Shown here: positions 26,412 through 48,342 of the stretch, one piece after another | How the letters are laid out: every line of letters starts with the position of its first letter | Numbering within the stretch: the first letter of the stretch is position 1 | Assembly: GCA_963924555.1 (NCBI GenBank) | Contig: OZ004590.1 | Location: forward strand, 6,688,001-6,752,000 | DNA: 64,000 nt | Reading direction: 5' to 3' | Origin: Crambe crambe | Taxonomy: Eukaryota; Porifera; Demospongiae; Poecilosclerida; Crambeidae | Made by a program: the position numbers and the translations under genes | The notes under the pieces: generated by a model | What the model was told of the DNA's origin: nothing | Databases searched by the model: none | Seen by the model: only the letters and a program-made list of their open reading frames with translations

Positions 26412-26851
26412 TTCGTAGAATTTAAAACCAGAAAAAATTTCACCATTATTTTTCCTTTTCACTTTTCCTATTTTTTAAGAACAATTTTAGTGTCTTTTAA
26501 GTGGTAACCATGCAAAAAGTAATATAACTTTTTGTTTCTCTCACAATAAGTAATAGTTGATCTGTTGACTGTTTTGCTAGAGTCTGGTTGTAGAAGTTTG
26601 CAGTACATGGTTTTTGTGAGTGCAGTATCGTATGTGTATTTTATGTGTATGCAGAAAATGATTTATGAGTTCACTGTATCATTTACATTGAAGGATATTA
26701 TTCTATTTAAAGCACACCACTTTGGTGAGGGTGCATGATTCAAGTGGTGCAGAACAGCATGTCAGATGAGGAGTTATAAAAATAACCAGTCAGAAACTCT
26801 TTTTTGCATGGTCAGTTAATTAAAATTCCCTACAACTCGGTCTTATGAAAT
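26412..26851. other. Convergent 3' region, kindlin / ERO1
   Basis: 440 bp of AT-rich sequence between the stop codons holding 3' UTRs. No gene or repeat was recognised. Confidence 0.6.
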
Positions 26852-28040
26852 TTAGCCTGAAAAAAAAAACAATAACTGAGCATATGTGCATGGGAAGTTG
26901 CCATAGCTACAAACCTGAATAGTTTTGAATACTTTCAAGGAGTGTAGACTACTGGAAAATCTTGAAATAACGACAACCATGACTTAATTGGATAGGAATA
27001 TGGATGATCTCACCTTCCTAGCACATTAAATAGTGCTACAAATTCTGTCCTGGTGAGATGGAGCAAATGTCTATTCTTGTGGTCAGAGAAGAGGATCTTG
27101 AGAGCTGTTCCTATGCCTTGTATCTGAAAGATAGGGCAATGACCCTTTGTTAATTAAGCCCCATAATCAGCAGGAGGCAAGTACCTGTAATTTTCCCCAG
27201 AGTTTGCACTTGTCACAACCAACACAGTCCATGATGCGAGAAATGTTCTTGAAATGGGACTTGAACTCATTCTAAGGGATGAGAAAATACCAGCAGGCCA
27301 GGCAAGGTAGTATTGGTAAAGGGTTGATTAATATGTGAGACGACTAGTCTTGACTTTACACTTGCACACACCTTGAGAAGAAAGGAAGAGTTGCCAGAAA
27401 ACATCATTGACTCATCAAAAAGACTTGAACAACTCCTAGAAATAGACGATAATGACAAAAAGTGTTGATCTATTAAGGTCTTACTTTGCTGCCTCTATGA
27501 CTTGCACCACTTGAGTTTTAGTTCGACGATCTTCTTCCTCATTTCCAGTGAAGAAGTGGTGTTGCCTCCAATAGTGCTCACCCTTGACAACCGATCTCAG
27601 CACCAGGAGGTAGGCAAAGTACAGATTCTTTAGCCACACAGGACCTGTGCATGTGTATACACATAATTATGTAGATTAGCAAAATGTATTCACCATAAAG
27701 TAGTACCTTGTCCTTTTGTTGTTGCCGAGTCAAAACGTCGAACGAATTCATTCAAATTGGGACCAAATTTAAGTTCTTTGCCTACAAAACATAATAATTA
27801 CCTGATCTTTTATTAGAGGAAGTTTACTGACCTGATATTAAGTACTCGGCAGATAAATGGATATTGATACTAGCATGGAGTCCAGAGATGATCCTGTAGA
27901 ATGCCCTCTTCTCCAGACACATACCTACAGGTAGACACAGAGTGAGGTATGGGTGTGTGGTTCTCTTCCTATACCTTGGAGTAGAGAGGAATCAAACAGT
28001 GGCAGAGATGGGTGAGCGTTATCAGGGTCTTGTGGTCTGA

Positions 28041-28103
<63 letters not shown>

Positions 28104-29363
28104 AGGAAGAATGGAAGTATGTAGCCCTTCTTGGACAACTTTAGACTTGCCTGAAGCAGTTTTCGTGATAAATAGCCCTCCAGATTCTCTGAGTTGAGTG
28201 GCCAGAGTATCCCGTGAAGCGTTCAGGGTTGAAGGACAGGTCCACATAGTTCAACTCACCCTCGCCATTTGCTGACTCAGCTGTAGTGCAAGTGTGACAT
28301 CATAGTGATGTAAAATTACAACTGGTTACATTAACCAACCATCCACTTCACAGAAATTATCTTCAGTGGAGTCAAAATTCTTCCAGTTACTAAAGTCATT
28401 CCTCTGTTTGAAACTAACATAAACAACAACAATCTAATCAATAAAAACAAACAAACAAACAAATGATTGATAAGCACTGTGTAAGTCCCCACTGACCTAA
28501 TGGTCTTATTGATAACACTTAGCTCTATTTCTTCTTCAGATATCTTGTCACAAGATTCTACCAGTGGTCTGGCTACAACCCTTTCCTGAACAAAAATAAT
28601 AATAATAATAATAATTCACAGCTTCGGAAAAAAGGAGAAAAGTACCTTTTCTCCTTTTAAGTGGACAGGCAACTCCTCCTACAGTGAAATGAACACAAGG
28701 TATTATGTGTAGGAACAGCATTCAGCATGTAAGGTATGTATTACCATATCTTAGCCTCGTACCCAGGCCCATTTTTGTACCCATGGCGAAAAATTCATGG
28801 CAACCTCAGGCCTATCTAGTCTCCTATTTTGGAAGGTTCATGGCTGCTCACCTCTGAACATTCTTCCACATGACAATTCTTCAAAACACACCTCCCATCA
28901 TCTGGCCAGAATGGGCACTTTCGATGAAGATTAACCTACACTCACACAACACAGAGAAACGTAACCACCAAGCCCCACCTATTTCATGGTGGGAAAGTGC
29001 ATATTCTTTTTTACCTACTCACCATGAAGAATCTGAAGAAGGTTCTGTTCACCAGTGCAGAGATGAGAGGGTAGATCCGGTTCTCATTGAGAGAGTCCAC
29101 AGTTTCCACGTCACAGCAACATTCATCCACTTGTCCTTTTAGCTATTCATGTACAGGTGAAAAGAGGTGAAGAGGGAACCCTCTCAACTATAGAAGGTAT
29201 ATCAATACTTACTTACCTCACAGAAGCACTGGTCTAGTCTCTGTGCAGAGAATTGGTGTTCAATTGCATCAGCAAAAGGATTGGTTCCTTCCACCACTGC
29301 AGTAGAGGGAAGATGATTCAAAAGTTGCAATACTAGTCCAATTATCAATCCAGTAGAATCCAT
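26852..29363 (-). CDS. ERO1: ERO1 endoplasmic reticulum oxidoreductase
   Basis: ERO1 is the FAD enzyme that reoxidises protein disulfide isomerase in the ER lumen, passing electrons to oxygen. The start exon (29363) has a hydrophobic signal sequence ([15 protein letters not shown]) and ends QRLDQCFCE. The next exon gives [20 protein letters not shown], matching the N-terminal shuttle-cysteine region of human ERO1A. Later exons include [20 protein letters not shown] near 27890 (FAD-binding His in GLHASIN) and [20 protein letters not shown] near 27210, which holds the catalytic CxxCxxC. The C-terminus is uncertain. After FNVLGR there is an immediate TGA (27010-27012), but the same bases form a donor (AG/GTGAG). 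An exon near 26900-26955 reading [11 protein letters not shown] resembles the human end and would continue to TAA at 26852. Head-to-head with TANGO1. Confidence 0.93.
28043..28101. repeat. (GA)n microsatellite in ERO1 intron
   Basis: About 59 bp of GA. On the ERO1 strand it reads CT and precedes the CTTCAG acceptor of a coding exon, forming the polypyrimidine tract. Confidence 0.97.
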
Positions 29364-29563
29364 CTCTGTAAAAATTTAATGTATGTTTCTTCCCTAGTTA
29401 CTATTCTCTATTTATCCGTAATGTAATGGTTTTTATTTTTCAATTTTTCCTAACGTGGCAACTGCGCATTGGATGGATTGGTGCTGTGAAGAGAGGAATT
29501 GGAAGCGAAGCAGCTACAAAAGCAAATAATAGACACGATTAGTGGTCCCGCACAGGAACAGAA
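29364..29563. promoter_or_regulatory. Shared divergent promoter region, ERO1 / TANGO1
   Basis: The 200 bp between the ERO1 and TANGO1 start codons. It contains the ER stress response element described separately, plus a second CCAAT box (ATTGG on + at 29477-29481). No TATA box was seen. Confidence 0.6.
29454..29472 (-). promoter_or_regulatory. Exact ER stress response element (CCAAT-N9-CCACG)
   Basis: On the + strand CGTGG (29454-29458), nine bases, then ATTGG (29468-29472). Read on the minus strand this is CCAAT-N9-CCACG, the mammalian ERSE bound by NF-Y with ATF6 or XBP1. It lies about 90 bp from each of the two start codons. Confidence 0.75.
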
Positions 29564-32500
29564 ATGTTGGAGTATGGTGGATGTCACTTGCTGATAGCTG
29601 CAGTGATCCTGTTGATATTCATGTCCTCTCAGTCTGCCTTGGCCAAACTCTGCTGTGATCAGGACTGCAGACGTACGTGAGGGAGTAGATCATGAGATAT
29701 CATATGGGTGAATGGGTCCAGGATGCTAACTGGTGATTTTTATTTGAGAAACTAAAGTGTTTATAGGCCACACCCCCATATGTATAATAAGCTATTATGA
29801 TGAACTTGTAGAGATAGATGATATGGTGATGTAATTTTTTACCCTGTAGCAACCAGACATCAATATTTATTGGATTGGTTTAATTTCTGTCTTTTTAGAA
29901 CCAATCTCTTATGGCAGGACTGTGGAGAGACACATAACAAGGGATTTAGGGTTTCTCTCCTACCCTGCATCTGCAATTGTCATGGTGTATGCCAAACGTG
30001 CCTATTTCAATGATGATGGAGAGTTTTGGGAGGCTGAGGTAACATACGTAACCCCTTCCCTTCCTCTCCTCTCCTCTAATGATATTTTTTGATTTCAGAT
30101 TCAGGGGAAGAGAGGCTTGATTCGGCCGTCAGACGTCAATGAGCTCACCTTCAAGTGCAACCCTGAATTAGTGGTATGTTAGTATAAAGGAGTCCCATTC
30201 TGGGACATAAGTCACACCACTTTTTATCCCTTGTCACTTTTAGGGTGAGAAAGTTGATGAACCACAAGAAACTCAACACAGTGCTAGTCCTGAGGTCGAG
30301 GTCACTCCCACTCCTTCCCCTGCTTTCACCTTCCCTGAGAGTGAGGTACATACGTATGTACGTAATGAGATGTATTGGTGATGATCCTTACCATATGTAG
30401 TACAGTGGGTGCATGCTTGTGATGATGACCATTACCATATATTTTGTCAGTGGTAATGATGATCCTTACCTGCTGTTCCTTGCTGTAGGACACTGTGTAT
30501 ACTGATAGTTATAAAGTGGATGGGGATATACGTAGTGAGCATGCTGGAGGGGGCAGTGAGATTAATGTGGACCACAGAGACGAGAAGACCCAGGATACTG
30601 GAAGTGGAGAGAACACTGGAGGAAGTGCTGGAACAAGCACGGACCACAGAGACGAGGAGAAACCTTTGAATGAACAAGATGCAGTGGAGAATGACGACGC
30701 AGACTCTAGGGAGAAGAAGAGTGATTCATTGGGGGAGGGGGAGGGATCACGTGTGACATCTGAGGAGGATGGAGGTGTGTCCGAGGACAGTGTCACTGGA
30801 GTCAAGGCAGAAGAAGAAGGCAAGGCTGGGCAAGAAGCACTGACTGAGAATGAAAGACGGTTGAAGGCGTATGAAGAATATCAGAGGAAAGAGATGGAGA
30901 AGATGCAACAACATGGCTTGGGAGAGGGAGAAGGGTTGGAACCAGAGAAGGAAGAAGAGGAGGAAGGTGATGAGGGGATGGCATATGAAGAATCCGAGGA
31001 GGAGGCGGAAGGGGAAGATGAGGATGAGGAGGAGGATGCAAGCAAACAGATGGAAGGGGAAGTTGAGATGGAAGATGAGGTGAGGGAGAAGGATGATGCT
31101 GTGAAGGAAATGGAGGATGACTATCAGTCGTACAATGAAGGGTGGGAACATCAGGAGAGGGAGAAAAATGAGCGTTTAGTGAGAGAGGAAAGGGAACGCT
31201 TAGAGAGAGAGCAGAGGGAGAAAGAGGAGAAAGAACGTCGGGAGAGGGAGGAGAAAGAACGTCAGGCAAAAGAGGAGAAGGAACGTCAGGAGAGGGAGGA
31301 GAAAGAACGTCAGGCAAGAGAGGAGAAAGAACATCAGGCAAGAGAGGAGAAGGAGCATCAGGAGAGGGAGGAGAAGGAACGCCAGAAGAGGGAACGTCAG
31401 GCAAGAGAGGAGAAGGAACGCCAGGAAAAGGAGGAAAGAGAACGTCAGGAGAGGGAAGAGAAGGAACGTCGGGAGAGGGAACGCCAGGCAAGAGAGGAGA
31501 AGGAACGCCAGGAAAAGGAGGAAAGAGAACGTCAGGAGAGGGAAGAGAAGGAATGCCAGGAGAAGGAGGAAAGAGAACGTCAGGAGAGGGAGGAGAAGGA
31601 ACGTCAGGTAAGAGAGGAGAAGGAACGTCAGGAGAGGGAAGAGAAAGAACGTCAGGAGAGGGATGAGAAGGAACGTCAGGAGAGGGAGGAGGAACACCAG
31701 GAGAGGGAGGGGGAACGTCACCAGGAGGGGGAGGAGGAAGAGAGAGATCGCTTAGAGAGAGAGAAAAAGGAGAATGAAGAGAGGGAGCGTTTTGTGAGGG
31801 AGGAAAGGGAACAGTTGGAGAAGGAGCAGAAAAAGAAACAGGAAAGGGAACGTCAGGAGATAGAGGAGAGGGAACGCTTGGTGAGGGAGGCAAGGGAACG
31901 TCAAGAGAGAGAGGAGAGGGAACGCTTGGTGAGGGAGGCAAGGGAACGTCAGGAGATAGAGGAGAGGGAACGCTTGGTGAGGGAGGCAAGGGAACGTCAA
32001 GAGAGAGAGGAGAGGGAACGTGTGGGGAGGGAGGCAAGGGAACGATTGGAGAGAGAGGAGAAGGAACGCTTGGTGAGGGAGGCAAGGGAACGTCAAGAGA
32101 GAGAGGAGAGGGAACGTCAAGAGAGAGGGGAGAAGGAACTCTTAGAAAGAGAGCAGGAGAGAGAAGAGGAAGTTAAAGAACTTGAGAATGTGGAGAGAGA
32201 AAAGGAACAGTTTGAAGAGCAAAAGTATCAGGAGGAGGAAGGAGGGTCCCAGTTGGGGACAGAGCGGGAAGAGAGTGAGGTTGAGCAAGAATCAGAAGAA
32301 CCGGAGGAGAAGAATGAAGAACACCATCGCTCTTTTGATGACACAGCAGCCGATGAGCACCAAATTCGCCTTCCAGTCCCTCCCACTGAAGCCACTCCCA
32401 CTGAGGACTCTCCCCCCACTCCTCCAATATTTGTGGAGAACATGAGTGCCTACCCCTGCAAATGTGATGTGGGAGAAGTCCCCCCTCCCGTCTACAATTG

Positions 32501-33621
32501 TCGTGATGAATACATTCCGCCCCCGGGCTCAGAGGGAAATTTCTTGCAGACATTTCGTGTGCAGATGAGGGACTTTATACTGGACAGTTTGCCCACAGAG
32601 TGGTCCAACTGGGTCTGCTCCAATGTAAGTACCAACTACACACATATTCCATCATAAATGAGTGTTATTTGGTGTTGTAAAATTTCCCAAGGTTATTGAT
32701 CTTTTTCTGGCCTTTAGAATGCAACAAGAATTCCATATAACACACTCAATTATTTATGTGATTCAGAAAATGCCTAGATTCTAATATCTAAAATTGCCCA
32801 CATTTCCTCATCTTTGTTCCTCTTTCAGCGACCTATGGTGGGCATTATGTTAACATCCAGCATCTTCGTTTCACTGATGATTCCTTTGCTCTTCCTGTAC
32901 TGTCAAAGTTGCTCCAGCAACAGAAAGAAGAACAAACGTGTGATTGCTGCACTAGGTAAAGGGTAGTCTTATCCTTAATGTTATTTTCTAAATGATGCCC
33001 ACTGCACAGCTTCTCGGCGCGAGGCTGAGACGAAACTGAAGGAGAAGGAAGGTGAGAGCGGAGCACTGGAGAAGAAGGCAAGAGAAGCTACTGAAGCGTA
33101 CCATCGCTTGGCAGAAGATCTCAACCTTATGACAAGCGAAAGAGACAAAGTCATACAGGAGAAGAGGAACTTGGAGGTAAAGACTAATGAGTGTTTTTCC
33201 TGGCGATGACCTTTGCCCTTGAGAAATGACCTCTGCCCTTTATCAATGCAGGTTCATTGTCAAACTATAAACGAGAATCTGGCACAGACCAAGGAGAAGG
33301 TGGACCAGTACTTGCGTGACTCAGAGTACCACAACTCGCAGATCGCCAATCTCCAACAGCAGCAGGCAGCCATTTTGACCGATAAAGACCACGTCATGGA
33401 ACAGAATGTGCAGCTGAGTGCTACCTTGTCTGAGCTCCAAAGGACTGTGCAGGAATTGGAAGCGCAGAAAGATCAGTTGGAGCATGATAAGTATTCTGCA
33501 CAAACCTCCTTGGAACAACTGGAGGCTGAGCATAAGAAGGTGAACAGAAAAAGAGGACGTTTTAGCAACAAGAAAGCTTTATACTGTGCTGCAAAATTAA
33601 CTTTAAAGAGCTCTCAATAAT

Positions 33622-33657
<36 letters not shown>

Positions 33658-35694
33658 CCTCCCTCCCTCCCTCCCTCCCTCTCCCTAGGTGTTGGAAGAT
33701 TTTCAGTTGGAGAAGGACAAAACTTTGATGCTAGAATCAGACCTTCAGACCACGGGGAACAGTTTAGAGACTGAACTCCGAAAGGTCGTCGAGAGAGATG
33801 AGGAGTTGAGAGTCTTGCGAGACTGCCTGCAGCAGGTGACCGAGCAAGCCGCCAGTCAGGTGGAGAGGAGGGGTGTGGAAGGAGAGGGAGAGGGGGAGGT
33901 GGAAGAAGGGGACGAGGGGAACGATAGAGAGGAGATTTCTGAAGAGGATTGTCAAAAGAGGAAGGAGGCTCAGTTGCAGAAAATCCAATCTATGCTGGAC
34001 ACCACAAAGGTTGGAATTAGAGTCAAGTTTCAACCAGTAGGAGTAGAGTAAAATTTCATGATGCCATCAATGCCAACAGGTGCAAGTGCAACTTCACGAA
34101 GCTGAGAAGGAGAGAGACGATTATCACACACAACTGCAACTCAAGCTTGAAGAGCTGGAAAAGAGGGATAGTGAGTTCTGTATTATCTCTCTAATGTCTA
34201 ATCCATCTTTCCAACTCACTGTGTAACAGATGAGAACAAGGAGCTGAAAGTCAAAGTTTCTTTTCTGGAGGAGCAGATGAAGAAGACGTCGGAGGAGTTG
34301 AGGAAGAGTGAGATCAAGATGAGTGGGATCACGGAGTACTTCCAGCAGAAGGAGTGGCATCTCCACAGTAAACTGGAGGCGGGGGAACAGACAAGGAGGC
34401 AATTTGAGACGTATGTCAATGAAGCCGTGGAGAAGGACCGAGCTCGAGCAGCTGAGAGGGAGCAGGAGAAGAGAGAGTTGGAGAACTTGCGTGCTCAGAT
34501 GAAGGACATTGAGTCGTCTTATATCGGTCAGGCTAAAAACCATGAGAAACGTGCAGAAGATTCAGCTGTGAGTTTTATACTGTGAGGGTGTCAAGTGCTT
34601 TGAATACTCATTAATAGTCCCAGCTGCGACGTGCTGAGCAGGAACTGAGACAAACCCATCGGGAAATCACTATGTGCCGGAAGAGGTATGTCTGCAAGAC
34701 ACTTACACTTTATCGTGTTCCCTCACTCACTCGCTGTCTCTTGTAGGATTGCTGAGCTTGAGAATGCCCAATCTTCATCAGTAATGGTCCGTCCCATTCC
34801 TCAAGGCTCCAACATACCTCCCCAAAGGCCACGCCCACCCTCCACAGGTCCCATATCACGCCCACCTCCATCTCATGGTACAGTTACTTTTGTGTGTGTG
34901 TTTGTAATTCATTTCAAAAATTGATTTTTCTAAGGTTCTTTGCCTCCGTCTACTTCTCGTCCGATATCGGCTCCTAGACTAGATCCACCCAGAACATCTT
35001 CACCAAGTGGGAAGATGGAGGGCCCTTCCAGTTTTGTTCCTACGTCAGGTGTACTCAACACCAGTCAACCCATTGCCTCTGCCTCTGGGAGGTGGGGCTA
35101 ATCTGTGTAATCACATGACAATCATGTGACTGATTATTTCAATCATGCAGACCTGACCTACCACCACGCCCTCGTTCCAGGGATGGTTACTACCCAGAGA
35201 GGAGACTCAATACATCTAGTCACCCAGGAGAACTAGGAAGGTTAGGAAGAAAAGAACATGTATCTTCCTTAATTTTAAACACACACTCTCTCTCTAGAGG
35301 AAACATGTTAGGGAACAGGTCATTTGCAGGTCCTGGACAACGCCCACTCCAAACCCCTCCTCCATCCAATCACATGCCTCCAGCTAGACCAGGAGCTCCT
35401 CCTCCATTTTTGGGGGCCCCTCATCGGAGGGCTCCATTTGGGGACCCTCGGGGAGGGGGTCCATATCCTCCCATGAGACCCCAAGGGCCCTCCTATCCAA
35501 TGCCTCGATATGGTGGTCCCCGGCACCCTCAACCTCTTCGAATGGATGAACCTTCAAGGGCACAGGTACCACAAGGTCGAGTCCCAGTCAACTCATCAAC
35601 AGGTCCTCCCCCCGGCCCCATTTCACACGGTAACCCTCTTCCCCGGCCCCCTGCAGTGCAGGGGAAAACTCCACAAATCAATCCAGATGTTTGA
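29564..35694 (+). CDS. MIA3: TANGO1/MIA3, ER exit-site cargo receptor
   Basis: TANGO1 spans the ER membrane at exit sites and links bulky cargo such as collagen to the COPII coat. The start exon encodes a signal peptide (MLEYGGCHLLIAAVILLIFM) followed by KLCCDQDCRR. The next exons form the lumenal SH3-like (MOTH) domain: ERHITRDLGFLSYPASAIVM, YFNDDGEFWEAEIQGKRGLI. A large exon (about 30489-32622) is acidic, then about 350 residues of EREEKERQ-type repeats, then a Pro/Cys stretch. The membrane segment GIMLTSSIFVSLMIPLLFLY lies near 32840-32900. Cytosolic coiled coils follow (about 33010-34770), then a proline-rich tail (about 34770-35694, PPPSNHMPPARPGAPPPF), which in the family binds SEC23. 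Domain order and topology match TANGO1. The repeats make the exact length uncertain. Confidence 0.92.
31150..32215 (+). repeat. Coding (GAGAGGGAGGAGAAGGAACGTCA)-like repeats, charged-helix region of TANGO1
   Basis: Within the large TANGO1 exon, 21-24 bp units encode alternating Glu/Arg/Lys heptad-like runs (EREEKERQ, then REARERQEREERERLV higher-order units of about 19 residues). It lacks the regular hydrophobic positions of a coiled coil and looks like a stable single alpha-helix. Confidence 0.9.
33627..33688 (+). repeat. (CT)n-(CCCT)n tract at a TANGO1 3' splice site
   Basis: CT dinucleotides change to CCCT units and end at the CCTAG acceptor of the exon starting 33689 (VLEDFQLEKDK). Confidence 0.95.
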
Positions 35695-36294
35695 AACAAT
35701 TTAAACAAAGAGTATTCAAAATTAATTTTGTAAAATTTTGCTGAGAGTTGACAACTTAAAATTTGCGCATCTTCAAATTCACTTCTTTGTCACAGCTTTG
35801 CATTCTGCTATTGCGGCATATAAGATGTACCTTCTTCACTACATTAGCACATAGCTCTATGGATGAAACTATTTTATGAGGTATATACTTATATAACATG
35901 AAGAACCATGAAAAACTGAACACTAAAATGGAACATAAATATGAATTCTAGTTATTATAAATAGTTCACATTATGTACATAAATAGGGGGTGTGGTCTTC
36001 TATAAATTGCACGAGTATCACTAAAAGCTATTGACAGATAATGTGTGCACAAAATGATAAAATTTTTAAGTGACTGAACTTACTTGGTTATAAAATTGTA
36101 AATTATGCTCATTTTTTATACAAACAAGAAAGTAATCTAATGTGAGAGCACGAGAGAATTCATACACACACACACATCACTGACACATGCATGAGAAGGA
36201 CACCTAAGCCCAATCATTAAATCCGCAAAAAATAGAGAAGAAAATGATGGATGGGAGAGAGAGAGAAGAGAGAGAGAAAAGACTGTTTAGGTAA
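35695..36294. other. Convergent 3' region, TANGO1 / MARK
   Basis: 600 bp of AT-rich sequence holding both 3' UTRs. A GA-rich stretch lies at about 36256-36282, next to the MARK stop. No coding region was recognised. Confidence 0.6.
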
Positions 36295-47138
<10,844 letters not shown>

Positions 47139-47567
47139 TTCGAAGATTTTGTTCAGTATTCACACAATAGAAAAATTTCTCCGGCCGTTACGGATCGAAC
47201 TGCCAGCCTAGCTAGCTATAGCTACATGTATCTGCTTCTGTAACAGAGATTTTCCTTCGTACTTCTTGTAGACACAATACTCTTCCTTGGCTACTTTCAA
47301 GGCGGCCAAAATGATCTGTTCAAGGGTGATAAACTTGCTGAATTGTCAACTCGGGAAAAAAAAAAAAAACTACGGCCTTTCCGCCAATCCAATACAATCA
47401 AACGCTCTTTCTTCCTAGCGTATAAAGCTATAACCCAAACAATATCGCTCGGAACTGATCTTAAGCTTAGCTAACACTTTGTGTAGTCTGGACTGTGCTC
47501 AGCTCATAATTGTGTTGTCAAGTATCACGTGAGATGTGCCACACCTACTAGATTAGGGTGCACCACA
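47139..47567. promoter_or_regulatory. Shared divergent promoter region, MARK / PDRG1, with TCACGTGA
   Basis: 429 bp between start codons. TCACGTGA at 47525-47532 is a palindromic E-box 35 bp upstream of the PDRG1 ATG. An A13 run lies near 47357. Confidence 0.5.
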
Positions 47568-48218
47568 ATGGAAATGGATCAGCAAGAACTGGTGGACAGT
47601 TTGGTAAAAGAGCATGCAGCTATCAATAAACTTGCAGCCAGTATATTAGAAGACAAACATCAGGTGCATAATGCATAATATGGTAACACTGTTAATGTGT
47701 ATGCAATGTTTAGATGGTAGATCTTGATCATCGGCGGAACAAGCTAAGAGAAGCTCTTCGACAGTTAAAAATTGCACAGACTAACCACAAAAAAGGTGCT
47801 TGATTAAGTAATGACAAGTTTCGGGACATCAAGTTATGCATTTAATTATGAATATACAACCATAAAATCATTTTATATTAGAGTCTTGGATGTGTGTTGG
47901 GAATACATTTTTAAAGCTTGATTCTGGTACTCAAGAAAAGTTATTGATCAAAGGTTTGAGTAGCCAACATAATTATGACTGTTGATTTATGGCTATGGTT
48001 TTGTAGATGGAGAAACATTAGAAAATGAAATTACCAAGCTGAGGGAAGGACTAAAACCTAAAGTACAACAGTTACACAAAATGGAAGGTACTTAATCAGC
48101 ATGTTAGTGTAACGACCCTTTACCAACCCCCACAGGTGCAGCCGAATTGAAAGGTTTTGAGCTGAAAGGAATGAGAATAGAAGAAATCTTAAATGTCAAG
48201 GGGTCTGACTTGAACTAG
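47568..48218 (+). CDS. PDRG1: PDRG1, prefoldin-like subunit
   Basis: Small helical beta-type prefoldin-like protein; in mammals it is part of the R2TP/prefoldin-like complex that helps assemble RNA polymerases and PIKK kinases. Five short exons, about 135 residues. The order is MEMDQQELVDSLVKEH, then MVDLDHRRNKLREALRQLK, the segment SWMCVGNTFLKLDSGTQEK, then LENEITKLREGLKPKVQQL and AAELKGFELKGM. These match human PDRG1 blocks QIVDLDTKRNQNREGLRAL, VMVCFGNMFIKM and KPELKGFNL. A second ATG two codons in (47574) is equally possible. The stop is TAG 48216-48218, 124 bp from the convergent GPR137 stop. Confidence 0.92.
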
Positions 48219-48342
48219 AATGCTGAACCAATTCATCACCATCATCTGTCACCATCACCATCACCCCTTTCATACTGCTTAAAATAATTGATAAAAAGAA
48301 CACACCAATAGCACACACATAATGGTTAACATGTATAATTGT

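Noticed and set aside
31200-31721. 173-codon minus-strand Leu/Phe-rich frame that looks like membrane helices
   Set aside because: Also antisense to the TANGO1 repeat region (complements of GAG/AAG/GAA codons).
30802-32085. 427-codon minus-strand open frame rich in Pro/Ser
   Set aside because: It is the antisense shadow of the TANGO1 charged repeat; the Pro-Ser periodicity mirrors the Glu-Arg codons and there is no start context or domain.
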